This document shows positions 8,862 to 20,049 of a stretch of 64,000 nucleotides of DNA, in pieces. The position numbers and the translations under genes are program-made. Source of the DNA: Actinomadura barringtoniae (lineage in GTDB: Bacteria; Actinomycetota; Actinomycetes; Streptosporangiales; Streptosporangiaceae); the NCBI RefSeq assembly GCF_017573505.1, contig NZ_JAGEOJ010000015.1, positions 124,001-188,000 on the forward strand, read 5' to 3'. The notes beneath the pieces were generated by a model. It saw only the letters and a program-made list of their open reading frames with translations, did no database searches and had not been told where the DNA came from. Numbering within the stretch: the stretch's first letter is position 1; the number at the start of each line of letters is the position of its first letter.

Positions 8862-9983
8862 GTGACCCTGGAGACGGCCTTCGCCGAGGCCTACGGGCGT
8901 CCACCGGAGGGCGTGTGGCGCGCCCCCGGCCGGATCAACCTGATCGGCGAGCACACCGACTACAACGACGGCTTCGTCCTGCCGTTCGCCCTGGCCCAGG
9001 GCGTCTCGGCGGCCGCCGCGCGCCGCGACGACGGCGTGCTGGAGCTGCGTTCGCTTCAGGCCCCGGACGCCGTGGTGACCGTACGGCCCGGCGAGGGCAA
9101 GCCCGAGGGCTGGGCCGCCTACCCGGCGGGCGTGGCCTGGGCGCTCTCGGAGTATCCGATCCGCGGCGCGTCCCTGCTGTTCGACGCCGACCTGCCTCAG
9201 GGCGCCGGGCTGTCGTCGTCGGCCGCGCTGGAGTGCGCGACCGCGCTGGCCCTGTGCGAGCTGTACGGGGTGGAGATCGACCGGCGCGAGCTGGCGCTGC
9301 TGTGCCAGAAGGCGGAGAACGACTACGTCGGCGTGCCCTGCGGGATCATGGACCAGTCGGCCTCGCTGCTGTGCACCGAGGGCCACGCGCTCATGCTCGA
9401 CTGCCGCAGCGGCCTGTCGTCGCAGGTCCCGTTCGACCCCGCCGCGGCCGGGCTCACCCTCCTGTCCGTCGACACCCGCGCCCACCACGCCCTCACCGGC
9501 GGCGACTACGGCAACCGCCGCGCCGAATGCGAGCGCGCCGCCGAACTCCTCAACGTCCCGGCACTCCGCGACGTCAAGGACCTGCCCGGCGCCCTGGCCG
9601 CGCTCTCCGACCCCGTGCTGCGCCGCCGCGTTCAGCACGTCGTCACCGAGAACCACCGTGTCGAGGCGGCCGTCGGCCTGCTGCGCGCCGGGGCCGTGGC
9701 CGAGCTGGGAGCCATGCTGACGGCCTCGCACCTTTCGCTGCGGGATCAGTTCGAGATCTCCTGGCCGGAGGCCGACGTGGCCGTCGAGGAGGCCCTGCGC
9801 GCCGGTGCGCGCGGCGGCCGGATGGTCGGCGGCGGCTTCGGCGGCTCGGTGATCGTTCTCACCGCCACCGACCGCGTCGACCGCGTCCGCGACGCGATCA
9901 CCAGCGCCTACGCCACCCGAGGCTGGACCGAGCCGAGCATCATCGAGGCCCGCCCCGCCCCCGGCGCCAACCGCCTCACCTAA
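8862..9983 (+). CDS. galK: Galactokinase
   Basis: Phosphorylates galactose to galactose 1-phosphate. The 373-residue GHMP kinase shows the galactokinase signature GRINLIGEHTDYN (residues 23-35), the ATP loop PQGAGLSSSAAL (about 112-123), the catalytic Asp164 in GIMDQSASLL and the C-terminal GGGFGGSVI loop. It begins with GTG 7 bases after galE. The 3' half, from about base 9430, uses many more CTC and C-ending codons than the first half. No galT is seen in the window. Confidence 0.93.
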   Translation: MTLETAFAEAYGRPPEGVWRAPGRINLIGEHTDYNDGFVLPFALAQGVSAAAARRDDGVLELRSLQAPDAVVTVRPGEGKPEGWAAYPAGVAWALSEYPIRGASLLFDADLPQGAGLSSSAALECATALALCELYGVEIDRRELALLCQKAENDYVGVPCGIMDQSASLLCTEGHALMLDCRSGLSSQVPFDPAAAGLTLLSVDTRAHHALTGGDYGNRRAECERAAELLNVPALRDVKDLPGALAALSDPVLRRRVQHVVTENHRVEAAVGLLRAGAVAELGAMLTASHLSLRDQFEISWPEADVAVEEALRAGARGGRMVGGGFGGSVIVLTATDRVDRVRDAITSAYATRGWTEPSIIEARPAPGANRLT

Positions 9984-9984
9984 A

Positions 9985-10047
9985 CGCCGATCTTGCTCTC
10001 AGCGCCCTTTCAGCCCACCGCCAAGGGCGCTGAGAGCAAGATCGGCG
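9985..10047. repeat. Palindromic element, 25-bp perfect arms, copy 1
   Basis: Arms 9985-10009 and 10023-10047 are exact reverse complements (CGCCGATCTTGCTCTCAG then CGCCCTT) around a 13-base loop. It begins two bases after the galK stop, between the convergent galK and DUF11 genes. The same 25-bp arm and a 13-base loop recur at 23451-23525. It could act as a two-way terminator, although no U-tract follows. Confidence 0.9.
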
Positions 10048-10095
10048 CATGGAAACGTTTCCAAGTTTCTGACAGCGCGGCGGTCAGGTCCGGGC

Positions 10096-10142
10096 GTGCG
10101 GGCGGGCTAGCGGGCGGGCTAGCGGGCGGGTTAGCGGGCTGG
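10096..10142. repeat. Short tandem repeat GCGGGCGGGCTA downstream of the DUF11 gene
   Basis: Three to four units of about 12 bases lie around the stop codon of the minus-strand DUF11 gene. This is low-complexity GC-rich sequence. Confidence 0.7.
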
Positions 10143-10961
10143 GCGGACTCGGGCGGTGGCGGTGTTGTTGCCTGGACGGCGGTCGCCGAGCTCGGGCGAC
10201 GCGGACGCCGCGAAGTCCTGCACCAGGACGCGGCCGCCCGACGACGGACGCACCCGCACGTACAGCGTGTGGCCGGCCCCGGAAGCCATCCAGCCCAGCG
10301 CGCAGTGCAGGAAGCGGCCCCCGGCGCCATCGCCGGTGATCTTGCAGTGGTGGCCTGCGGGGGCGGCGAGGCGGGCGCCGTGGGCGCCCACGTGGAGGGT
10401 CACGCGGCGTGACGGGTTCGGGCCCCGGTTGACGACGGTGACGGCGAGTGCGGCCCATCCCATGCGCGGCATGTGACGCGGCGCGGACAGGCGTACCGCC
10501 ACGTCGGTGCTCGGCGCGACCCGGGCGGCCAGCGCGGCGTGGTTGTTGCCCGGGATGGGGTCGCGCGCCCACAGGGCCTTGGCGCGGACGCGGAACGCGC
10601 CGGTCGCGGCCGGCTTCACTATCCCCAGGATGTGGACGGTCCGGGTCTCACCCGAGGCCAGGGAGACGGGACAGCGCAGGGTCGCGGCACGTTCATGGCA
10701 GCGGCCGTCGTCGTAGGAGATGACGGCGATCTGGGCGGGCAGCCAGGCCACAGCGGTGGCGGAGCCGACGGCGGCGGGCCCGGCGTTGTGGACCTGGACG
10801 GCGTAGTCCAGGACGTCGCCGGTCTTGACCCGGGCGGACGGGCCGGTGACCCGCACCCGCAGGTCGGCGCCGTTCATCGGCCGGCTCGCGGCCCGCGCCG
10901 GGCCGATGGTGATCAACAGGACGGCGACGGCTGAGCCGTGCGCGACCAGAACGCGACGCAT
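10131..10961 (-). CDS. Secreted protein with two DUF11-like repeats
   Basis: A 276-residue exported protein. A signal peptide (residues 1-25, ending ARAA) is followed by two immunoglobulin-like DUF11 domains. The first has GDVLDYAVQVHNAGPAAV and ASGETRTVHILG; the second has ALAVTVVNRGPNPSRRVTLHV and a GNNTATARVR end. DUF11 domains are structural modules of cell-surface proteins; no catalytic site or C-terminal anchor is present, so it is probably released or loosely wall-bound. It is transcribed alone, convergent with galK. Confidence 0.8.
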   Translation of the reverse strand: MRRVLVAHGSAVAVLLITIGPARAASRPMNGADLRVRVTGPSARVKTGDVLDYAVQVHNAGPAAVGSATAVAWLPAQIAVISYDDGRCHERAATLRCPVSLASGETRTVHILGIVKPAATGAFRVRAKALWARDPIPGNNHAALAARVAPSTDVAVRLSAPRHMPRMGWAALAVTVVNRGPNPSRRVTLHVGAHGARLAAPAGHHCKITGDGAGGRFLHCALGWMASGAGHTLYVRVRPSSGGRVLVQDFAASASPELGDRRPGNNTATARVRPAR

Positions 10962-11110
10962 GGAAGACCTTCACCCCGGACGAGCAACCCGTGTACGCGG
11001 AGCGATCCTATTGGACACACCGTGTGACCGGCGTGCCCTGACACGCAGAGATCCGCAGGTCAAGGTCATTTCATGGAACGAGGCCTCTCACGGAACGCCC
11101 CCGGCATGGA

Positions 11111-11144
11111 ACGAGCCCCGGGCCGTTTCCGGCGCGGGGCTCGT
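11111..11144 (-). terminator. Hairpin downstream of mdh
   Basis: ACGAGCCCCG (11111-11120) pairs perfectly with CGGGGCTCGT (11135-11144), just past the mdh stop on the minus strand. No T-run follows, which is common in actinobacteria. Confidence 0.65.
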
Positions 11145-11162
11145 CCTCGGTACGGGGAGGGC

Positions 11163-12152
<990 letters not shown>

Positions 12153-12219
12153 GGCCTTCTTCATCTCCTGCGGAACGACCGGTCGGGGCGGGTGAGATCT
12201 CGACGGCGCATGGTAGGTC

Positions 12220-12233
12220 TCTCGTCATCGAGA
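12220..12233. promoter_or_regulatory. 14-bp inverted repeat upstream of mdh
   Basis: TCTCGTCATCGAGA has 5-bp arms around TCAT and lies about 70 bases before the mdh start on the minus strand. It may be an operator. Confidence 0.3.
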
Positions 12234-12317
12234 TAATCCAAGGTCAGGCTATCGCGCGGTCCGCGTGCCGCATCCGCCAGGTGCGCCGATCGGCATGAAC
12301 GTGTCCCAGAACACAGC

Positions 12318-12350
12318 GAAGGCCGCCCCCGGTCGCCGGGGACGGCCTTC
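12318..12350 (-). terminator. Terminator-like hairpin after idh
   Basis: GAAGGCCGCCCC and GGGGACGGCCTTC form a 12-13 bp stem with one mismatch around a short loop, downstream of the minus-strand idh gene. Confidence 0.6.
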
Positions 12351-12372
12351 AGCGCGCGGCTGTCAGGCGCAG

Positions 12373-12428
12373 CCTGTGGTTCAGCCCGTGGTTCAGCCCG
12401 TGGTTCAGCCCGTGGTTCAGCCCGTGGC
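12373..12428. repeat. Tandem 12-bp repeat CCCGTGGTTCAG
   Basis: Four nearly perfect units plus a partial fifth lie between the idh stop and its terminator hairpin. Non-coding; its position suggests slippage-prone 3' UTR sequence. Confidence 0.85.
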
Positions 12429-12436
12429 CACGAGGA

Positions 12437-14656
<2,220 letters not shown>

Positions 14657-14848
14657 CCGGGCTCCCTCAATTCACGGCGGCGTCATTGCTCGACATCAAG
14701 ATATCCGGTGTGAGAGCCGCTCATGACAGCCAGGGGTGGGCCAAGACACCCTACGCGGAAGTAACAAACCGCACCAAAAACCGTACGCTTTGGTAACAAA
14801 ACCGTCCGCCGATGAGCAGCCGGGCCGCTCGGACCCGCTCGGACCCGC

Positions 14849-15163
14849 TCAGTCCGGGACGACCCAGGCCACGACCGCGATCGCGACCGCGAACCCCGTC
14901 ATCGTCACCACGTCGAGCCATTTCTTGCGCGTTTCGAGCATGCCGACCTGACTCGGCGGTAGCACCATCCGCGCCAGCGCGCCGAACAGCACCGCGGCGG
15001 CCATCAGGCCCGAGCCCTTGCGGAAGTAGTTGAGCGCGCAGAGCGCGAGCCCGCCCCCGACGCCGCACAGCACGAGCACGTACGGCAACTGGCCCAGCCA
15101 GTGCGGGGTGGCGCCGCGGCCCTTGGGCGCCTTGCGCCTCCGCCGGCGCAGCTCCGTGCTCAT
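14849..15163 (-). CDS. DUF3017 small membrane protein
   Basis: A 104-residue protein with a basic start (MSTELRRRRRKAPKGRG) and three hydrophobic segments (LGQLPYVLVLCGVGGGLALCAL, LMAAAVLFGALARMVLP, VVTMTGFAVAIAVVAWVVPD). Length, helices and position between mdh/idh and folD match the actinobacterial DUF3017 family, whose function is unknown. The ATG at 15163 has GGGAGC upstream; a longer reading frame from 15382 has no coding character. Confidence 0.8.
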   Translation of the reverse strand: MSTELRRRRRKAPKGRGATPHWLGQLPYVLVLCGVGGGLALCALNYFRKGSGLMAAAVLFGALARMVLPPSQVGMLETRKKWLDVVTMTGFAVAIAVVAWVVPD

Positions 15164-15504
15164 GATCGCTCCCGACTGCTCGATCCGGTCTCCACGGTAG
15201 CGGCAACCGGTGACCGGCTCGACACACCGGACGGAGCATCTCGACAAAACAGACGGTGCATCCCGGCAATCTCGCGAGTCGCGAGACCCTCCGGAACGGC
15301 GCCTCGGCGACGGCATTTCCTCCCGACTCCGAGGCCACCGGCGGGAAAGACTCACGAAGAATGCGATACGGGTGGGGCGCAACGAGCCTCGATGGGCGAA
15401 GAATGCCTTGTGTCGTCGGTCCTACTCGCCAGTAGGAGGGTGTGGGGGCCACGCGCCCGGGTAACCCGGCAGACAGGGGTCGCTAACTAGCTGGGAGGAC
15501 TGCC
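15164..15504. promoter_or_regulatory. Divergent promoter region of DUF3017 and FHA genes with inverted repeats
   Basis: No gene seen in these 341 bases. Two clear inverted repeats are present: TCTCGCGAGTCGCGAGA at 15270-15286 and TCCTACT-CGCC-AGTAGGA at 15420-15437, plus CCGGGTAACCCGG at 15457-15469, about 35 bases before the FHA gene start. They are candidates for operators of the FHA-HTH gene. Confidence 0.45.
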
Positions 15505-16215
15505 GTGGAGGGGCCGTTCATGCGGATCGAGGACAGCGGGCTGGTGGTGCCGCTGCGCCCCGACGTCACGACGGTCGGAAGAGGGCGAGGAGTCGACATT
15601 CGCCTCGACGACCCGAGTGTGTCCCGATTGCACGCAGAGATCGTTCGGCGCGGCCCGTACGTGTACGTCGTCGACATGGGGCTGTCGCGTAACGGCACCC
15701 GTGTCAACGGCAGGCCGATCGCCCGCCGGGTACTGGAGGACGGCGACGTCGTGAGCTTCGGCACGGCACGCGTCCGCATGGGGGGCATCCCCCGCGAGGA
15801 GGTCGATCCCGACGTCGAGCTGCGGCGCGCCGTGGCACCCGAGCTCACCCGCCGCGAGGTCGACGTACTGACCTCGCTCTGTCGCCCCGCCCTCTCGGAC
15901 GAGGCCTTCGTGGCGCCCGCCACCGCACGCGAGATCGCCGGCGATCTCGTCGTGACCGAGGCGGCCGTCAAGCAGCATCTGCTGAGGCTGTACCAGAAGT
16001 TCCGGATCCCCGAGGGCGCCAACCGCCGTACCCGCCTGGCCAACGAGGTCATCGCCATGGGCCTCGTCAGGCCGCTTCCCCCTGTCCATGTGCCCCAACA
16101 GAACCGCCCGATGGACGGCCAGGCACCGCCCGGTGTCCGCCGTCCAGGCACGCCCGGAGCCACCCACGCGACGGCTCCCCGAGGCCACGCGGCGGCCGGC
16201 CGTAGGGCGAGCTAG
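15505..16215 (+). CDS. FHA-domain protein with C-terminal helix-turn-helix
   Basis: A 236-residue protein. Residues ~8-95 form a forkhead-associated domain, which binds phosphothreonine peptides: G25-R26 in VGRGRGVDIRL, S40-R-L-H43 and N63-G in SRNGTRVNG are the conserved binding residues. Residues ~110-170 (LTRREVDVLTSLCRP..., TAREIAGDLVVTEAAVKQHLLRL) look like a LuxR-type DNA-binding domain, and the last 55 residues are Pro/His-rich. This would be a one-protein link from Ser/Thr kinase signals to DNA, but no kinase gene is nearby. GTG 15505 has GGGAGGA 5 bases upstream. Confidence 0.8.
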   Translation: MEGPFMRIEDSGLVVPLRPDVTTVGRGRGVDIRLDDPSVSRLHAEIVRRGPYVYVVDMGLSRNGTRVNGRPIARRVLEDGDVVSFGTARVRMGGIPREEVDPDVELRRAVAPELTRREVDVLTSLCRPALSDEAFVAPATAREIAGDLVVTEAAVKQHLLRLYQKFRIPEGANRRTRLANEVIAMGLVRPLPPVHVPQQNRPMDGQAPPGVRRPGTPGATHATAPRGHAAAGRRAS

Positions 16216-16249
16216 CAGCGCCGGCCGGAGGCACCAACCGATGTGATCT

Positions 16250-16291
16250 TGCGTCCGCCCTCATATGGCAGCGCACCAGAGGGCGGTCGCA
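16250..16291. terminator. Hairpin between convergent FHA and folD genes (first)
   Basis: TGCGTCCGCCCTC (16250-16262) pairs with GAGGGCGGTCGCA (16279-16291) with one mismatch. It lies 35 bases after the FHA stop. Confidence 0.55.
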
Positions 16292-16298
16292 GGTCCGT

Positions 16299-16347
16299 CC
16301 CGTCGTGATCGTGCGGCCGTCCTGCACGGCCGCACGATCACGACGGG
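16299..16347. terminator. Strong two-way terminator hairpin between FHA and folD
   Basis: Perfect 22-bp arms (16299-16320 and 16326-16347; CCCGTCGTGATCGTGCGGCC then GT) around a 5-base loop. It sits in the gap between convergent genes and could stop transcripts from either side. Confidence 0.75.
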
Positions 16348-16381
16348 GACCGAACAGAGCCGATCGGAATCAGACGCCTGA

Positions 16382-17236
16382 TCAGGCGCGAGCGGCGGCT
16401 TCCGCCGCTTCCACCACGTTCGCGAGCAGCATCGCGCGGGTCATCGGGCCGACGCCGCCCGGGTTCGGCGCCACCCAGCCGGCCACCTCGCGCACGTCCG
16501 CGGCGACGTCGCCGGCGAGCTTGCCGTCCACCCGCGAGACGCCCACGTCCAGCACGGCCGCGCCGGGCTTGACCATGTCGCCGGTGATCAGGCCGGGGAC
16601 GCCGGCCGCCGCCACGACGATGTCGGCGTTGCGCACGTGCGCGGCCAGGTCGCGGGTGCCGGTGTGGCAGAGCGTCACGGTCGCGTTCTCGCTGCGGCGG
16701 GTCAGCAGCAGCCCGAGCGGGCGGCCGACGGTGATGCCACGGCCGATCACGGTGACCTCGGCGCCGCGCAGCGGCACGTCGAACCGGCGCAGCAGCGCGA
16801 CGATGCCCTTCGGGGTGCACGGGAGCGGGGCGTCCTGCATCAGCACCAGGCGCCCGAGGTTGACCGGCTGGAGGCCGTCGGCGTCCTTGACCGGGTCGAT
16901 CATCTCCAGCACGCGCTCCTCGTTCAGGCCCTTCGGCAGGGGCAGCTGAACGATGTAGCCGGTGCAGGCGGGGTCGGCGTTCAGCTCGGCGACGACCCGC
17001 TCGACCTCCTCCTGCGTGGCGGTCGCCGGCAGGTCGCGGCGGATGCTCTCGATGCCGACCTCGGCGCAGTCGCGGTGCTTCATGTTGACGTAGGAGTGGC
17101 TGCCGGGGTCGTCGCCCACCAGCACCGTGCCGAGGCCGACGGCGACGCCGTGGCCGCGCAGCTCCTCGACGCGCTTCTTCAGATCGGTCCTGATCTCGGC
17201 CGCCGTCGCCTTGCCGTCCAGAATCTGTGCGGTCAA
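16382..17236 (-). CDS. folD: Bifunctional methylenetetrahydrofolate dehydrogenase / methenyltetrahydrofolate cyclohydrolase
   Basis: Oxidises 5,10-methylene-THF and hydrolyses the product to 10-formyl-THF, the one-carbon donor used by PurN and PurH encoded next door. The 284-residue protein has Y49-VNM-K53 (catalytic YxxxK), GYIVQLPLPKGL, the nucleotide loop VIGRGITVGRPLGLLL, and the C-terminal APNPGGVGPMTRAML signature. The start is TTG at 17236, supported by GGAGG 7 bases upstream. Confidence 0.95.
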   Translation of the reverse strand: MTAQILDGKATAAEIRTDLKKRVEELRGHGVAVGLGTVLVGDDPGSHSYVNMKHRDCAEVGIESIRRDLPATATQEEVERVVAELNADPACTGYIVQLPLPKGLNEERVLEMIDPVKDADGLQPVNLGRLVLMQDAPLPCTPKGIVALLRRFDVPLRGAEVTVIGRGITVGRPLGLLLTRRSENATVTLCHTGTRDLAAHVRNADIVVAAAGVPGLITGDMVKPGAAVLDVGVSRVDGKLAGDVAADVREVAGWVAPNPGGVGPMTRAMLLANVVEAAEAAARA

Positions 17237-17557
17237 CGCACTACCTCCGCGCTGCTAGGGGTCATCGCCCCGTACACCCAGGCGCGCGGTGTGCGGACTG
17301 TCCTTCGCTCCCCGGTGGTCGAATCCACCTTGACTGCGCCAGTCGCGTTGACTCCATGTTATCGGCCGATGGAACGGACGGCCTCGACGCGGGCGACGGC
17401 CTCGCGCAGGCCGTCGCCGGCGGGCAGGACGTCGGCGGCGGGCAGGACGTAGGTGCAGCCGCGTGTCACCCGGAGCGGCGGCGGGCCTACTGGTTCCCAG
17501 GAATCGCCTCTAAGTGGCTATTAAAGACGTCCACATTTGCCGCATAGCGTGGACGGC
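17237..17557. other. Intergenic region between folD and GNAT genes
   Basis: This 321-base divergent region holds the folD promoter, a 36-codon minus-strand reading frame with strong coding bias (17359-17469), and a partial direct repeat (GGCGGGCAGGACGT twice, about 17420-17452). A TAACAT hexamer on the minus strand near 17357-17362 could be a folD -10. Confidence 0.4.
17359..17469 (-). pseudogene. Short reading frame with strong coding bias; possible gene remnant
   Basis: A GTG-started frame of 36 codons (MTRGCTYVLPAADVL..., ending VARVEAVRSIGR and TAA) has a G or C in nearly every third codon position, as real genes here do; the open frame extends upstream to a TAG near 17519. No ribosome site and no family were recognised. 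It may be the 3' end of a decayed gene or a small real gene. Short GC-rich frames can show such bias by chance. Confidence 0.3.
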
Positions 17558-18154
17558 ATGAGTGGAGCCTGGTTCGAACGCCCCGTCCTGTCCGGCCGTT
17601 ACGTACGGCTGGAGCCCCTGTCCCTGGACCACGTGGAGGGGCTCTTCGAGGCGGGCAAGGACCCGGACATCTGGACCTGGCTCAGCGACGTCCAGCCCAC
17701 CGGCGTCAACGGAATGAAGGAGATCGTCGAACGGGCCCTGGAGGCCTGCGAACAACGCGTACGCCTGCCCTGGGTGCAGATCGACGCGGTCACCGGGGAG
17801 GTGGCGGGGACGACCTCGTTCTACGACATCGACCCGGGCCACCGCGGCCTGGCCATCGGCCACACCTGGATCGGCCCGCGCTGGCACCGCACCGGCATCA
17901 ACACCGAGTCCAAGCTGATGCTGCTGGAGCGCGCCTTCGGCGACCTCGGCGCGGTCCGGGTCGTCTGGCACACCCACAGCCGCAACGAGCGGTCCCGCCG
18001 CGCGATCCAGCGGCTCGGCGCCGAGTTCGAGGGGATCCACCGCAACCACAGGATCCTGAAGGACGGCTCCCTCCGGGACACCGCCACCTTCTCGATGATC
18101 GACTCCGAGTGGCCGGCGGCCTGGGAGGCCCTGCGCGCCAGGCTCGACCGTTAG
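17558..18154 (+). CDS. GNAT-family N-acetyltransferase
   Basis: A 198-residue acetyltransferase of the RimJ/RimL-like group: it starts FERPVLSGRYVRLEPLSLDHV, has GLAIGHTWIGPRWHRTGINTESKLMLLERAF in the acetyl-CoA binding region, and NERSRRAIQRLGAEFEG, the usual motif B/helix end. It likely moves an acetyl group onto a protein N-terminus or small amine; the substrate is unknown. The ATG at 17558 is preferred; there is no clear ribosome site. Single gene, divergent from folD. Confidence 0.85.
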   Translation: MSGAWFERPVLSGRYVRLEPLSLDHVEGLFEAGKDPDIWTWLSDVQPTGVNGMKEIVERALEACEQRVRLPWVQIDAVTGEVAGTTSFYDIDPGHRGLAIGHTWIGPRWHRTGINTESKLMLLERAFGDLGAVRVVWHTHSRNERSRRAIQRLGAEFEGIHRNHRILKDGSLRDTATFSMIDSEWPAAWEALRARLDR

Positions 18155-18171
18155 CCGCCGGCGGCGAGGTC

Positions 18172-18351
18172 TCAGTCCTCGTCGGGACGGCCGCGCCAGG
18201 CGATGATCCGGTCGGTGCCGTGCCAGCCCAGCTGGGCGGCGAGCATGGCGGCCAGGATGGCGGCGACGAATCCGACCAGGTGGCGCGACTCGAGCAGCAG
18301 CCCCGTCGTCTGCACCGTGTTGCCCATGATCAGAGTGGTCAGCCAGTCCAT
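18172..18351 (-). CDS. Small membrane protein, unknown function
   Basis: A 59-residue protein: a short amphipathic start, one long hydrophobic segment (LVGFVAAILAAMLAAQLGW) and a charged end (DRIIAWRGRPDED). GGAGGAG lies 5 bases before the ATG at 18351, a strong ribosome site that supports a real gene. It lies downstream of purH beyond a terminator. I recognise no family. Confidence 0.6.
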   Translation of the reverse strand: MDWLTTLIMGNTVQTTGLLLESRHLVGFVAAILAAMLAAQLGWHGTDRIIAWRGRPDED

Positions 18352-18441
18352 CGCGCCTCCTCCAGCGAACGTTCGCGCCGAGGTCAAGTGGGGGTAACGG
18401 GGGGCGCGACCTGGTCGAGGCTACCTTCCGGAAAACGTAAA

Positions 18442-18468
18442 ACCCCCCGAGAGGTCCTCTCGGGGGGT
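18442..18468 (-). terminator. Rho-independent terminator of purH
   Basis: A perfect GC stem (ACCCCCCGAGAGG against CCTCTCGGGGGGT) followed on the minus strand by TTTT lies 16 bases after the purH stop. Confidence 0.9.
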
Positions 18469-18483
18469 CAGACGATCTTCAGA

Positions 18484-20049
18484 TCAGTGGAAGAAGTGGC
18501 GGACGCCGGTGAAGTAGAGGGCGATCCCGGCCTTCTCGGCGGCCTCGATCACCTGCTCGTCGCGGATCGAGCCGCCCGGCTCGACGATGGCCTTCACGCC
18601 CGCCTCGGCCAGCACCTCGAGGCCGTCGGGGAACGGGAAGAACGCGTCGGAGGCGCCGACGGAGGCGGCGGCGCGCTCGGCGCCCGCCCGCATCACGGCC
18701 AGCTTGGCCGAGTCGACCCGGTTGACCTGGCCCATGCCGACGCCGGTGGTGGCGCCGCCGGAGGCCAGCAGGATCGCGTTCGACTTGACCGAGCGGCAGG
18801 CCTTCCAGGCGAACGCCAGGTCGCGCAGCGTCGCCTCGTCGGCGGCCGTGCCGGTCTTCAGCTCCCAGTTCGCCGGGTCGTCGCCGGGGGCGTCCACCCT
18901 GTCGACGGTCTGCAGGAGCAGGCCGCCGTCGATGCGGCGGGACTCGACGGCACCCGCCGGGCCCTCCGGGCAGACCAGCAGGCGGACGTTCTTGAAGCGC
19001 TCGGTGAGGACGGTCACGGCCTCGTCGTCGAACGCGGGTGCGACGACCACCTCGGCGAAACTCTCGGTGATCTGGCGGGCCATCGCGGCGGAGACCGGGC
19101 GGTTGGCCGCGATCACGCCGCCGTAGGCGGACGCCGGGTCGCACTCGTGCGCCTTGCGGTGCGCCTCGGCGATGTCGGCGCCGACCGCGATGCCGCACGG
19201 GTTGGCGTGCTTGATGATCGCGACGCAGGCGTCGTCGAAGTCGTAGGCGGCGCGGTGGGCGGCGTCGGTGTCCACGTAGTTGTTGTAGGACATCTCCTTG
19301 CCGTACAGCTGCTCCGCGCGGGCCAGGCCGCCGCCGTCCGGGGTGAGGTAGAGCGCGGCGCGCTGGTGCGGGTTCTCGCCGTAGCGCAGGGCGTTCGAAC
19401 GGTCCCAGGTCCCGCCGAGGAACGCCGGCCACTGCGTCTCGGCGGCCGTCTCGTCCGGCGCGTACGAGCTGGCGAACCAGGACGCGACCGCCACGTCGTA
19501 GGCGGCGGTGTGCGCGAACGCCTGGGCGGCGAGGGCGCGCCGCTGCTCCAGCGTGAAGCCGCCCTCGGACGCCGCGGCGAGCACCTGCGCGTAGCCGGAC
19601 GGGTCGACGACGACCGCGACGCTGGCGTGGTTCTTGGCGGCGGCGCGGACCATGGTCGGGCCGCCGATGTCGATCTGCTCCACGCACTCGTCCGGCTTGG
19701 CGCCCGAGGCGACCGTGTCGGCGAACGGGTAGAGGTTGACCACGGCCAGGTCGAACGGCTCGACGCCGAGGTCCTCGAGCTGCTGGATGTGGTCGTCCTT
19801 GCGCCGGTCGGCCAGCAGGCCCGCGTGCACCTTCGGGTGCAGCGTCTTCACCCGGCCGTCCAGGCACTCGGGGAACCCGGTGAGCTTCTCGACCTTCATC
19901 ACCGGCACGCCCGCGGCGGCGATCTTCGCCGCCGTGGAGCCGGTGGAGACGATCTCGACCCCGGCCTTGTGCAGGCCCTGGGCCAGTTCCTCCAGGCCCG
20001 TCTTGTCATAAACGCTGATCAGCGCTCGCTTAATCGCGACCCGACTCAC
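18484..20049 (-). CDS. purH: AICAR formyltransferase / IMP cyclohydrolase
   Basis: Carries out the last two steps of IMP synthesis: formylation of AICAR with 10-formyl-THF, then ring closure. The 521-residue protein has the N-terminal MGS-like cyclohydrolase domain (RALISVYDKTGL, GFPECLDGRVKTLHPKVHAG) and the C-terminal AICARFT domain with ENPHQRAALY and IIKHANPCG. GTG 20049 is chosen with GGGGAG 8 bases upstream; it overlaps the purN end by about 20 bases, so the two are coupled. A strong terminator follows. Confidence 0.95.
   Translation of the reverse strand: MSRVAIKRALISVYDKTGLEELAQGLHKAGVEIVSTGSTAAKIAAAGVPVMKVEKLTGFPECLDGRVKTLHPKVHAGLLADRRKDDHIQQLEDLGVEPFDLAVVNLYPFADTVASGAKPDECVEQIDIGGPTMVRAAAKNHASVAVVVDPSGYAQVLAAASEGGFTLEQRRALAAQAFAHTAAYDVAVASWFASSYAPDETAAETQWPAFLGGTWDRSNALRYGENPHQRAALYLTPDGGGLARAEQLYGKEMSYNNYVDTDAAHRAAYDFDDACVAIIKHANPCGIAVGADIAEAHRKAHECDPASAYGGVIAANRPVSAAMARQITESFAEVVVAPAFDDEAVTVLTERFKNVRLLVCPEGPAGAVESRRIDGGLLLQTVDRVDAPGDDPANWELKTGTAADEATLRDLAFAWKACRSVKSNAILLASGGATTGVGMGQVNRVDSAKLAVMRAGAERAAASVGASDAFFPFPDGLEVLAEAGVKAIVEPGGSIRDEQVIEAAEKAGIALYFTGVRHFFH

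Noticed and set aside
10131..10330. Plus-strand frames around the palindrome after galK
   Set aside because: They translate the hairpin and GC repeats and have no ribosome site.
17318..17345. GGTGG-TCGAATC-CACC resembling a tRNA T-arm
   Set aside because: Loop lacks the TTC start and no acceptor, D or anticodon arms surround it.
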